From: Rachicladosporium sp. CCFEE 5018
Taxonomy: Eukaryota; Ascomycota; Dothideomycetes; Cladosporiales; Cladosporiaceae
Assembly (NCBI GenBank): GCA_002077045.2
Contig: KZ111201.1
Span: forward strand, 16,545-80,544
Length of the DNA stretch: 64,000 bases
Direction of reading: 5' to 3'
Shown here: one piece after another, positions 10,226-19,830 of the stretch
How positions within the stretch are numbered: the stretch's first letter is position 1
Layout of the letters: each line of letters starts with the position of its first letter
Made by a program: the position numbers and the translations under genes
Notes under the pieces: model-generated
Databases searched by the model: none
Seen by the model: the letters and a program-made list of their open reading frames with translations, nothing else
What the model was told of the DNA's origin: nothing

Positions 10226-11800
10226 TCACCGCATCTTTGTCGTCCACCCCAGATCAAACACAACCTTGGACACATTACCAAGGTCGCGCATGTCGTTGAT
10301 TCTGCGCAGCGCTCGGATCATCGACCACTCACCCTCAAGCCACGCCTGTGCCTTGCGCTTCTCGATGTCAGCCTGATCATGCGAGTGCGTAACGGAGAAC
10401 GGTAGCTTCGCCAAGATCTCGCCAATGAAGACTCGATTGGCAGATACCCCTTGCTGGAGCGGCAAAGCGGATATGCCGGCGTACGTAGGAAGCCAGCCTT
10501 GGCGGGCGTTGATATACGTGAGCTTCGACCAGCTACTCAAAAGTGTCATGTTCAGTGCACGGGCATTGGAGTCCGTGAATGAGCTGTAGGCCTGATTATC
10601 GTCGTCAAAACCGTGGCGAGCCGGGGAGGGCATGATCGCCAATGCAGGCAGCCACTGCGTACAGCCTCCCAAGTCCAGCCATCTTAGTTGCAAGAGATTG
10701 TGGCTCAGCAGACGGAGCAGTGATGCGGGCTCGGCAAGATCGTGATCAAGGTCGGAGTAGAAATGTGACCCACCTGCATGCACCTCCATGCCAGTGCGAG
10801 TCGTCACCGTGGTAGTTACCAGGTTTGGGGTGAGCGTAGGTCTTGGCCAGTAGGCAAGCGATAGATGTGTCAACTTCGGCGTCTGCTTTGTCAAAGCCAG
10901 AAGATCGCGCCAGAGGATGCTTGAGGGAGGATGTGACAGACATAGCTGTGTCAAACTGCAAAATGGAGATGCCCTGATGGTCTCTGGGTGTATCGTATCG
11001 ATCGGCTCACTCGCATCCCAAGACTCGATTGCAGTATCGTTCAGATCCTGGCTTGTCTGGTGCGTGCTGCTTAGAAGCTTCGCTAAGCGACTCAAAGTGA
11101 GAGTGCCATGTCCTATAAGCCCTGCCAGATCCAGAGTCTCGACTGCATCATCGCCATCGGTCAATGCTTTGAGGCCGCTGAGGGTGAGTGGAGGACCGTA
11201 GCACACAATCTGTGCCAGCAAAGCCAATCGCATCCGTAGCGAGAACTCTTGCAAAGCAGGATAATCATCCTCATCCAGCATGCTCCAGCGCTCAGCGATA
11301 CTCCTTAACGCAGTACCCTTCAAACTAAGCGTCCCGCGTCGTTCCTCTGGAGTTCGCATTCCAGCAATGAGGCTCACGAATCGATCAAGATGATCCGGCT
11401 TCGGCCTCTCCCTCTCACTCTTCGCCGACTTTCTTCTCCCTGCCTTTCCTCTAACCACCAGAGCAGGCAGTCTCGCCCTCGTCCAGCTTCCCGGCGTCGC
11501 CGGCCCAGGCGTTCTCAGTCGTTCCCTCGCCCTGGCCCCAGCCCTGGTCTCCGGCGGCGCGACATCTCTCTGTCCCAGAATGCCCCTCAGCTCAGGGGGA
11601 ACAGATCGCTGGCCGCTAAGCTCGGCAAACTCGCGTTTCTTCGCAGCCGCATCACTTGGGTTGGCAATCCGGAGCGAGCTCAGTAATGCATTGACAGACT
11701 GTGCCGGTTCGCCATGCTTGGCCGCGTGCTGGCCACTGCCAGCGATATGGCCCGCAGAGGAGCCTTGGAATTGTTTGAAGTTGGAGCGTTTCTTGGGCAT
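10226..11800 (-). CDS. Leucine-rich-repeat-like protein of unknown function
   Basis: Single exon, 524 residues from the ATG at 11800. The first ~170 residues are basic and low-complexity (Lys/Arg, Ala, Pro), probably disordered, opening with MPKKRSNFKQF. The rest has irregular leucine-rich segments such as VETLDLAGLIG, LTQLCLSHPPSS, LTHLSLAYWP and LRWLDLGGC, spaced like an RNI-type LRR fold, then an Arg/Lys-rich C-terminus (IEKRKAQAWLEGEW). No F-box is visible at the N-terminus. A role as a scaffold or RNA- or protein-binding factor is a guess. The gene converges on the monooxygenase with almost no spacer, so the 3' untranslated regions must overlap or be very short. I do not recognise the family. 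Confidence 0.75.
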   Translation of the reverse strand: MPKKRSNFKQFQGSSAGHIAGSGQHAAKHGEPAQSVNALLSSLRIANPSDAAAKKREFAELSGQRSVPPELRGILGQRDVAPPETRAGARARERLRTPGPATPGSWTRARLPALVVRGKAGRRKSAKSERERPKPDHLDRFVSLIAGMRTPEERRGTLSLKGTALRSIAERWSMLDEDDYPALQEFSLRMRLALLAQIVCYGPPLTLSGLKALTDGDDAVETLDLAGLIGHGTLTLSRLAKLLSSTHQTSQDLNDTAIESWDASEPIDTIHPETIRASPFCSLTQLCLSHPPSSILWRDLLALTKQTPKLTHLSLAYWPRPTLTPNLVTTTVTTRTGMEVHAGGSHFYSDLDHDLAEPASLLRLLSHNLLQLRWLDLGGCTQWLPALAIMPSPARHGFDDDNQAYSSFTDSNARALNMTLLSSWSKLTYINARQGWLPTYAGISALPLQQGVSANRVFIGEILAKLPFSVTHSHDQADIEKRKAQAWLEGEWSMIRALRRINDMRDLGNVSKVVFDLGWTTKMR

Positions 11801-12085
11801 ATGATTGCTTGTGTAATGGGAATAGATCCGGGGCCGGGTGACGAGGTGGCCTGGAGGTCTTATACAGCCGTCGCTCGCTCGTGCACTACCGCAGCAATAC
11901 CAGATGACTCCGATGTCTTGACTCGCACGTTAGCACCTTACGTGCGAAAGGGTCTCAATGCTGACTATTGACGATGCTGACTGATGTGGCGATGCATGCG
12001 CGATGAGTCGACGCCTAGCCCCGATGACATGGTGATTTGCTGAGGGAAGAGGGGAGCTAGCGGGTGTCGGTTCCCGAGCAGGTTG

Positions 12086-12129
12086 GACCGTATCTAGACC
12101 GTATATAAACCGTACATATACCGTTGGCT
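12086..12129. repeat. Four tandem 11-bp units around an AccgtA core
   Basis: Four successive 11-mers (starting at 12086, 12097, 12108 and 12119) share the core ACCGTA or ACCGT and degrade toward the right. The second unit contains a TATATA-type element. The array sits in the 613-bp gap 11801-12413, about 290 bp upstream of the leucine-rich gene start (minus strand) and downstream of the flavoprotein stop. It could be a promoter binding-site cluster or a chance microsatellite. Confidence 0.6.
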
Positions 12130-12413
12130 TAATTTGGATCGTCCGAATATCTGAACTGTCTTTCTTACTGAGTGACCTTGTCAATGCGACGGTGTTTGCA
12201 CCGCTAGATCAGCTACACTGTGAATAGTACCACTTGCGGGACTTCACTAGGTGTAGAGATTGATTTCCAGTGAACAGACAGATCGATGGTGGGTTGCAAT
12301 AGCGCCAATTTGCTTGTGCATATGTACAGTCTAATCCCAGTCTACAACGACAATCTATCCAAAGCACCCGAGCGCCTCTGCTAATCCAGACAAAACCCAA
12401 CATTGGAGCCTCC

Positions 12414-14498
12414 CTACCACGTCTCGGCAATATATTGCCCATCTTTCTTCTTCTGGTCCCAGAACTCCTTCGCAGTCTCTTCGTCTAAACCACCCTTGTC
12501 GATCGCAACATCCATCAATGCTTTCTCAACGCCCTCACCCATACCCTTCGTACTGCCACAGACGAAAATCCGCCCGTCCAGAGCGTTGATAACGAACCAG
12601 ACGATATCGGCTTGTGTTCGTACCTCGTCTTGTACGTACTTCGCCACCTTGCGCTCGGAACGATGCTCCTTGACCGCCAGCGTCTCATCAGAAGTGGAGT
12701 CGACAGGAAGCTGAGTATCCGGCGGTGGCGCAGCACGAGACTGCACAACCTTCTTGATCTCCTTCTCATGTGCACCTAGCTCGCCTTGGTAGATCTCATC
12801 TAGCATGCTATCTCGTACACCCTGCACCAGCCAGATCTTGTTCGCGCAATTGGCATTCTTCAGGCGGTTCAGGATAAAGCCACGGAAGGGCGCCATTCCT
12901 ACGCCAGCGCCGATGAGCATCATTGGGCCGTCGGAGGCGAACTCGCGAGACAGTGGGTTGCTCATCAGGCCACGGAACATGGGGACGTGCAGATTGAGGG
13001 CGCGTCCAGCAATGCCTGGGGTGGATGTCGACCCGGCTTGCTTCTCGGCTTCGATGTATTGCATGGCGATGCGTTCGAGGAAGCCGGAGCCAACGCCAGA
13101 ACGCTTGCCGCCGGTATGCGTTTGCGTCTCGTGGACAGTCACGGCCACCTCGATCAAGCGACGGCCAGCGAGACCCTCGCGGTCGGAGGAGACGTGGGGA
13201 TCGTTGCTCAGGGAGTAGAAGCGGGGCATGAGTTGCGTCAGGCTGGGCAGGAGAGCCTCGAGAGGTGGCTTAGACGATGGGAAGGCCTCGAGAAGTTGCT
13301 GCAAGGTGATGTGAGGTCCAGTCCGGAGATCGCAAAACGCGCTTTGACCTTGAGCGGAGCACATATACCACAGAATCTGCTTCTCACTCTCCTCTGTTGC
13401 ATGCTCTGCCAGGACTCGGAAGAGAGGCTTCGTAGGTGCTGATGAGCTGATATCTACAGTCCAGGTCAGGACCTCACGGCGAGTTGTCACCAGTTCTCGT
13501 GCGCCTTCGTCACCCCAGATTGTCGGCCATCGTCCACCTGTAGTGTGTAGTCGTATCGGTCTGTCGCGTACCATACGGGGCATTCCGAGCTGGTCCAAAA
13601 TGGCGTCTACAACAGCAGGATCGTTCGGCGGACATGTGCCAACCGCGCCTCCAACCTTGAAGTCTACGCCGCCCTCCTCAGGATACTCCGTCACGTCCAG
13701 ATCGAAATGGAATGTTCGCTTCTCAGCACCAGGCTTCGTCAGCTCCCTAGCGCCATACACTGGTGCGCTGTAGATGTCATACGGTGGGTGAGGCTTCATA
13801 TACTCTGGCGCTCGTGTCCGCACAGATTCTGCGTCATGGCCATGCTCTTCGCCAGGAAACTTCTCTGCGATGGACTCTCTTCGAAGACTGCCAAACGAGG
13901 TCTTCGACTCCGGTAGATCGATGACCTTCGTGAGCGGTGTGTCCAGTGTCAACGCGCCAAGGGTGGGATTGATGAAACGGAAGGCAGCGTTGTCTGGTCG
14001 CACTATCGGTCTGAAGCCAAGCTTTGCGTGTGACAGAGGGATCGCCTCCAACTTGCAACATCCTTCACCGCAGCAGAACTTCTCCAACATCTTGGTACCA
14101 TTGCCATCTCCCAGAAGTCGCTTAATCTCCTCGGAGCTCGACACATACGTTGTGCTGGCTCGCCTCTTCTTCTCCCGTTGAGGACTCGATTGCATCGAAC
14201 GCAGCTTGTCAAACCGCTCTTCATTCGACGAATCGTGCTCCGTCAGAGGCGTCGACGGAGTCTCTGAGTCGCTTGTGTCGTTGCTCATGTCTCCTAGACT
14301 CTCGCCACTCGATCTAGGGCTGCCGACGTCAAGTTGTGCTTGGAGTTGGGGTGACATGTCGCGCATCGTCTTGAGTCCGCCTTGTGGTTCGCGTGGTATC
14401 GGATCGCCAGGATGACTCGTCTCACTGTGTGGTATCGGCTTGTGTCTGTAGACCAGTGTGGACAACGAGTGTCGCCTGTTAGGCGGTCGGGTCGTCAT
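12414..14498 (-). CDS. Ferredoxin-NADP reductase-like flavoprotein (FAD + NADPH domains)
   Basis: Single exon, 694 residues. The N-terminal ~130 residues are polar and probably disordered (Ser/Pro/Glu rich). No flavodoxin (FMN) domain is seen. The FAD-binding FR-type half carries RFYSLSND near residue 425, the RxYS flavin signature, and the NADP half has MLIGAGVGMAPFRGF near 530 and FVCGSTKGMGEGV near 650, then an aromatic C-terminal end (AETW) like the stacking residue of this family. This is the catalytic core of the sulfite reductase alpha subunit/cytochrome P450 reductase group without the FMN module, so it should pass electrons from NADPH to an unknown partner. The C-terminal NADP part also holds an inserted, low-complexity loop around residues 590-620. 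Moderately sure of the family, not of the partner. Confidence 0.85.
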   Translation of the reverse strand: MTTRPPNRRHSLSTLVYRHKPIPHSETSHPGDPIPREPQGGLKTMRDMSPQLQAQLDVGSPRSSGESLGDMSNDTSDSETPSTPLTEHDSSNEERFDKLRSMQSSPQREKKRRASTTYVSSSEEIKRLLGDGNGTKMLEKFCCGEGCCKLEAIPLSHAKLGFRPIVRPDNAAFRFINPTLGALTLDTPLTKVIDLPESKTSFGSLRRESIAEKFPGEEHGHDAESVRTRAPEYMKPHPPYDIYSAPVYGARELTKPGAEKRTFHFDLDVTEYPEEGGVDFKVGGAVGTCPPNDPAVVDAILDQLGMPRMVRDRPIRLHTTGGRWPTIWGDEGARELVTTRREVLTWTVDISSSAPTKPLFRVLAEHATEESEKQILWYMCSAQGQSAFCDLRTGPHITLQQLLEAFPSSKPPLEALLPSLTQLMPRFYSLSNDPHVSSDREGLAGRRLIEVAVTVHETQTHTGGKRSGVGSGFLERIAMQYIEAEKQAGSTSTPGIAGRALNLHVPMFRGLMSNPLSREFASDGPMMLIGAGVGMAPFRGFILNRLKNANCANKIWLVQGVRDSMLDEIYQGELGAHEKEIKKVVQSRAAPPPDTQLPVDSTSDETLAVKEHRSERKVAKYVQDEVRTQADIVWFVINALDGRIFVCGSTKGMGEGVEKALMDVAIDKGGLDEETAKEFWDQKKKDGQYIAETW

Positions 14499-15665
14499 TG
14501 TATTGGTGAATGTATGGATGTATCAACGTGTGAATCGCGTCTCGTCTTTATACACTGCTGAGAGACTTCTCGAAGCCCAGCGCAAGTTCTTTCAAGTTAT
14601 GAGCTGGAGTAGTGCAATTGTCAGTGAAACGGCACCTACTGGTAAAGCATTGGTAATGTATTGACGACAGTCGGCAGCAGTCGTGCATGTACTCGGGGAC
14701 ACGCACGACTGCGGAACATGATCGATTAGATCTGTCCCGAGTGACGCACGGCATGAGTGGGCGGCGGGGTGGATGAATTCACCAGTTTAAGGTCCAATTC
14801 GCCTATCAGATCGACGTGGCTTACGTGAAGCTGTGGTACAGATGTCGTGATACGTGTGCGTCTCAAATTGGTTGCAATCCTGATTTCCAATACACAAAAC
14901 GCCCGAAGAAACTCGATCCAAAGTCTGGACTGATATCGTCGATTCGTAGGGAGATAGGGAGGTGTATGTGTGTCGGACGGGGGCGATGAAAGAAGCAGAG
15001 CGTTATCAGATCGTCATGTGAGGCGGAATGGAGTCGGTCAAAATCGCGCCAGTTTGAATTTCATGGGTAGCATCCGCCTGCCGTCCCGATACCGGCCGGC
15101 TATCTGCCTCGGCACCTACAAAAGTGAACGATCTGCATGGAGGCTACAGCACAACTTAATGAAAAGAGCTGAGCTGGCACAACGTTGTGAGCATTTGTAG
15201 TGAATTCGTGGTAACACGCAGTGCTTACATGTACCTTACGCCTTGTGTCTCGTCCGGTCCGCTTGGGATTACAAGGTGCCGTGAACATCGCCGGGCCACC
15301 TACAGGATCTATCGTCGCTTACTTGAGATGATGAACGTCCGGGCCGTCGTGTGTGGCTCCATGGATACGATGTCTAAAGTTGCAATCTTCATCTAGTTCA
15401 ACCTCGTCCATGTCGTTTCAGGTGCAAGATAACGCGGCGGCTCCAGAGTGCGGGCCGAACCTTTTCGTGTCCAAAAGCCGCGCCTCGGTTTGCCGCCACC
15501 AGGCTGCAACTTAGCGCGCTGACTTCTAGGCTTCTCAATTCACGATTGGGACTCTGCTCGTGTCGGCGACATGGTCATCAACGAACATCCCAACAAGGAC
15601 CGGTGAGAACCATAGGCGAACCTCTTGACGACCACATCACAGCTTGAAGGACATGTTCCGCAGCC
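14499..15665. other. Intergenic region of about 1.2 kb
   Basis: This lies between two divergent genes, the flavoprotein (minus) and the HeLo-like/protease gene (plus). Only short overlapping frames are present. A short ATG frame at about 15570-15600 ends next to a GTGAGA donor-like site, and could be an upstream exon of the next gene, but I could not join it convincingly. Confidence 0.4.
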
Positions 15666-18600
15666 ATGGAGTCTTACGGTCGTTCTCATCTGGTCAACCC
15701 CAGAGCAACTTACTTGACGAAGCTCTACACCGACGCCAAACGGAGATCGCTGATCAGCATCGATTTCAAACCACCGTTGACAGTCAGTCCAAGCATCTCC
15801 AATGAGCAATTTGCAGCATTGCTCCGCAAGTTCCGCATTCAGAAGGACCGCTTCACGGCATGGGGCCTAACCTGGAACGATGAAAACGGCAAAGGCGACG
15901 ATGTCGAGATTGACGGTGCAGTCGCTCAAGCAGGCTTCACAGATCTCGTCGAAAGCGTCATGCGCAACATCGACGAAGTGCTCGCGCAGCTCGAAAGTGT
16001 CAACGCTAGCGGCCTGTCCAGTAAGGCGGGCGAGAAGACAATCGCGCCAGCTCCATTCGACGAGACACGCTACTTGGAGTTGCTCAAAGAATACACGACG
16101 TCTATCGACACTCTGTACGATTTGTCGAGTAATCGACAAGCAATGACACGCGGCAATCACCCGAAATTCGAACCCGAACCGCCGCCCTTACCACTGTCAG
16201 CCCTCCCCAACGACAGGATCGCGTCTTCCACTCGGACATACGCGCCTAGCATTGCGCCCAGCTTCGCGAGTTCGCAAAGAACACTGGTCGACTTTCTCAC
16301 GTTCGTCCCTCCAACCTTGTCGCCGTATGCCGGACTGCCGCCCAGAATCGACATCTCTGCGCTCCGTTTACCAGAAGAGGGTCCACCGCCTTACGAGAGT
16401 CTTGGTGTGCCGGTCACCACAAGACTAGTGGGTCGTTTGCTACGTACGCGGATTCCGGAAAGTGTTGCCAATGTCTTAGGCAGTGACAACGCCGAGGTGC
16501 CTGTTCTGGTCGAGTATGCCAGCTACGATGCGACATACCTCAGTACCGGAGTGCTCCCACGACTAGAACGTCTCGGAATGTTTGCAAGTGTGTTGCAGCC
16601 GATGCGAGTGGAGTCACAACACAATATCAGTCTCCTGGGCTACTTCGAAGACCCGTCCGCGCCACGCATTGGGCTTGTCTACGATCTTCCGTACGCACTT
16701 CAGACACAAATGCTAACGTCAACTGCGCATCCTCCAGAGACATTCACGCCGCTCAGCCTGCTGAACCTCATCCGTAAAGCACGTCCAAGTACCCATGCAC
16801 CACCTGTGGACACCGAGCCACCACCGCTCGAAACGAGGTTTAGATTGGCCTTGCGTCTGACTGAGCAGCTCCATGCCCTGCATAGCCTGGGCCTAAGTCA
16901 CGGTAACATCAACAGTAGCAGTGTTCTGTTCAGTACAATGTCGAACGACTCGCCCGTAGCCCGGACTAAGCGATTACGCGCACCGATCTGGGCATCGTTC
17001 GACATCTTCGCCAAGTTCAGTGTAGAAGGTCTAGGCCGTGCCGCAAATCTCAACATCTACCGCCATCCCACTGATCAACCGCAAGATGTAAGCCGAGACA
17101 TCGTCGCCGACATCAGATACGACATGTACAGCCTGGCACTACTACTGCTCGAGATCGGTCTCTGGCATCCGCTAGGTGAGCTATACAAGGCGAAGTACAC
17201 TATAAAAGACTTCAAAATTCGACTACAGCAGTTATGGATCCCGAAGCTAGCAGCAAAGTGCGGTCTCTCGTACATGCGTGCCGTGCAAGCCTGCATTGCT
17301 ATCGTCGACCGTGCAGATGGACAGGGATTGACCACCGAAGGTGTCTACGAAGCAGTGCTCCCTCGGCTGCACAAGTGCTGCGCGCTTGACGATGAAGTCG
17401 ATGAGGTCGACGTTTTCGACCGCGCGCGCCATCTGAGTGAACCCAATGTGCGTGCCATTCGACGGCAGGATTCCTATGAAGTAGCACCGATGGATCTCGT
17501 CAGGAGAGCTACAGATACGCAGCGCACACTCTCGAGCTCGGCAACCAGGACCATCCAAAGGCGACCACTTCCTACGCCATTGTCCCGCTCAACAACCATG
17601 ATGTCCGAAGCATCGAGCCTCACGATTCCCCAAGCACCCTCAGAATCCACTATCAAGCGTACGCCGAGCATCGCGTCTACAGCGGAATCTTTCGCTCGTC
17701 ACATCTCGGCTACACCATCGTTCCAAGACTACAAGCGCAAGATTGTCCTCATACAGAAGCGGTGGCGCGAGCGCTGCGACGCTGCACATGAGCAGGCAGC
17801 TGAGCGGGCAGTCAATGCGCATCGCATAGCGACCGATCGCATCGTAGCTGCGCATGGGCGGGCAGCACATGCTCACGAGAAAGCTGCAAGCCGTATGATT
17901 GCAGCGCACGAGAAGGCAGCGCACCGCGCGGCTAGAAAGCAATCGAGACATGGTGATGTCCATGAGAAAGCTGCAGAGGAGCATGTACCAAAGCCTAGGT
18001 CGAAGCTGCAAGAGTTTCCGGCCATGCAGCTACCACAAGAGCTCGTTGATGAGTGGGCCAACGTGACTGCAGACAAGTTGAGACGACTGGTGGAGAGAGC
18101 ATTGCGTGGCCTTCCTGAGTCTTCCTCGATCGGCTTTGGCTACTACGGCGAGACACCTGAGAGCGCAAAGCCGACATATGTCATCACTTGCAAGTCCACG
18201 CACCTGGTCAAGCACATGCTTAAACGTCACTTCCGGTGGGACGCCAACGCATGTCACCTGCGAGTCGAAAAGGGGCGCATCGCACGCTGCCGTCGTGCTA
18301 TGCCTCGCTCCGCTGCATCTCGATCAATGGGCTCCCGGTATGATGAGCAAGAGCACGATCCCGTGAATCCTGACTACCAGGAACGACCGGTCTGCGGTGC
18401 ATCGATTGGCGCTTATAAGGACGAGGAGCACCTTCCCCCGGTCTCATTCGGTGGGGTCGTGACTATTGATGGCAGGTCGTATGGGATGAGCGTCCACCAT
18501 ATGTTGGAAGCAGGCGATGAGGAGCTCGAATCGGAGGAAGATGATTCTGACGATGACGACACCTCCAGCCTGCTCAGCGTGGACGACGATGCTATTTCAC

Positions 18601-19580
18601 TTCACTCGGACGACGACAATAGCACCGTCCGACAGCTTTCCGCGCCTTCAGACCTCAGCCTCGATGAAGACGAGCAAGCTGATGGCGAGACCGCTGGCGT
18701 TATGCCCGGCGATGGTGAGGAGATCGACATCACGCAGCCAGCGCTAGACGATGCCAAGATACAACATCTGCATGCTGAAGAAGACGAAGACGACGAAGAC
18801 AGCGCTTCCATCATCGACGAAGACCACATCTTGTCGTATAAGCTAGGCCAGATTCACGCTTCGTCAGGCCTGAAGCGCAGCCATTTCCACTCCACCGAGT
18901 CAGGCTATCGTGGCATCTCAGCTTCACTACCGCAGGAGATCGACTGGGCGCTCTTCGAGCTATTGCCACCAAGGGCTCGGCCCTTCAACATCGTGCCAGG
19001 TGGGAAGAAGTACTGCGACTCCACCTGCACCTCCACAATCCGTGGAAACGACTGCTTCCCAGTCTCGATCCACCCCACATCCCGCCTACCGAACACCAAG
19101 GTCCACTGCCTTGGGCGGACGTCCGGACTAGCTTCTGGTACCATCTCCTCCGCAATGGAGCTCCTCAAGCTCCACGGCCGGAGCACCTTTGCTGCTAGCT
19201 GGACAGTCCTCGGCGGTTTCGGCGTTGGCGGCGACAGCGGCGCATGGGTCATCAGCAGCGAAGGCAAAGTATGCGGCCACGTGCTCGCTGAGCGTGCGGG
19301 CAGGACGTATATCTGTCCGATGGAGCTGATGTTCGAGGATATGAAAGCTACACTGGGAGCGGGGACTGTCGGCCTTCCTGTTGAAGGGCCTGACGAGAAG
19401 GCAAAGTGCACGGCTACGGTGACCGATGTTCGTGCCGATAGTGGGTTTGAAGAGGCAGTCGCGAGGCTCAGGCTTGAGGACCAGGGCGGTGTTGCCATAC
19501 CTTGCTCGCCGAAGAAGAAAGGGGTTGGGCATAAGTGTGAGATGGCTAGGGTGATTGGGCCGGTGGGCTCAGCGGCTTGA
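15666..19580 (+). CDS. Large multidomain protein: HeLo-like N-terminus, pseudokinase, trypsin-like protease
   Basis: Single exon, 1304 residues. Residues ~40-160 (FRIQKDRFTAWGLTW then a long helical run) resemble the helical HeLo/HeLo-like domains of fungal cell-death proteins. Residues ~250-600 have a protein-kinase layout, but the catalytic loop reads HGN (about 411) instead of HRD and no DFG is visible. It keeps DMYSLALLLLEIGLW (about 487-501), so it should be a pseudokinase. Residues ~705-775 are Ala/His/Glu repeats (variants of AHEKAA). The C-terminal ~370 residues look like a chymotrypsin-fold serine protease: His at 944/945 (SVHHML), Asp 1093 (EIDWALFEL), Ser 1191 (GVGGDSGAWV), with a ~100-residue acidic Asp/Glu insert after the His. 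Such builds in fungi point to self/non-self or damage signalling; this is inference. The start could move if an upstream exon exists. Confidence 0.82.
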   Translation: MESYGRSHLVNPRATYLTKLYTDAKRRSLISIDFKPPLTVSPSISNEQFAALLRKFRIQKDRFTAWGLTWNDENGKGDDVEIDGAVAQAGFTDLVESVMRNIDEVLAQLESVNASGLSSKAGEKTIAPAPFDETRYLELLKEYTTSIDTLYDLSSNRQAMTRGNHPKFEPEPPPLPLSALPNDRIASSTRTYAPSIAPSFASSQRTLVDFLTFVPPTLSPYAGLPPRIDISALRLPEEGPPPYESLGVPVTTRLVGRLLRTRIPESVANVLGSDNAEVPVLVEYASYDATYLSTGVLPRLERLGMFASVLQPMRVESQHNISLLGYFEDPSAPRIGLVYDLPYALQTQMLTSTAHPPETFTPLSLLNLIRKARPSTHAPPVDTEPPPLETRFRLALRLTEQLHALHSLGLSHGNINSSSVLFSTMSNDSPVARTKRLRAPIWASFDIFAKFSVEGLGRAANLNIYRHPTDQPQDVSRDIVADIRYDMYSLALLLLEIGLWHPLGELYKAKYTIKDFKIRLQQLWIPKLAAKCGLSYMRAVQACIAIVDRADGQGLTTEGVYEAVLPRLHKCCALDDEVDEVDVFDRARHLSEPNVRAIRRQDSYEVAPMDLVRRATDTQRTLSSSATRTIQRRPLPTPLSRSTTMMSEASSLTIPQAPSESTIKRTPSIASTAESFARHISATPSFQDYKRKIVLIQKRWRERCDAAHEQAAERAVNAHRIATDRIVAAHGRAAHAHEKAASRMIAAHEKAAHRAARKQSRHGDVHEKAAEEHVPKPRSKLQEFPAMQLPQELVDEWANVTADKLRRLVERALRGLPESSSIGFGYYGETPESAKPTYVITCKSTHLVKHMLKRHFRWDANACHLRVEKGRIARCRRAMPRSAASRSMGSRYDEQEHDPVNPDYQERPVCGASIGAYKDEEHLPPVSFGGVVTIDGRSYGMSVHHMLEAGDEELESEEDDSDDDDTSSLLSVDDDAISLHSDDDNSTVRQLSAPSDLSLDEDEQADGETAGVMPGDGEEIDITQPALDDAKIQHLHAEEDEDDEDSASIIDEDHILSYKLGQIHASSGLKRSHFHSTESGYRGISASLPQEIDWALFELLPPRARPFNIVPGGKKYCDSTCTSTIRGNDCFPVSIHPTSRLPNTKVHCLGRTSGLASGTISSAMELLKLHGRSTFAASWTVLGGFGVGGDSGAWVISSEGKVCGHVLAERAGRTYICPMELMFEDMKATLGAGTVGLPVEGPDEKAKCTATVTDVRADSGFEEAVARLRLEDQGGVAIPCSPKKKGVGHKCEMARVIGPVGSAA

Positions 19581-19830
19581 TGGAGTGGGGGAGGCGCATA
19601 GGATCATTATACCCAGGGTGCATGAACACGGCATACAGACTGGAGGTGAGGTAGATACGCAAAACCACTATTATCTTGTCAAGCTTCGCCCCATCGTGAT
19701 CGTCTGTATGCTGACAGTATGCGAGCGGGAAGGCGATTACCTTGCATCTCTACCTTAAGTACTTTGGTGTCATAGACTCATAGATATAAGTAACCGCTTT
19801 CTCGTCTCCAAGCTACAGTTAACCTAAGTC

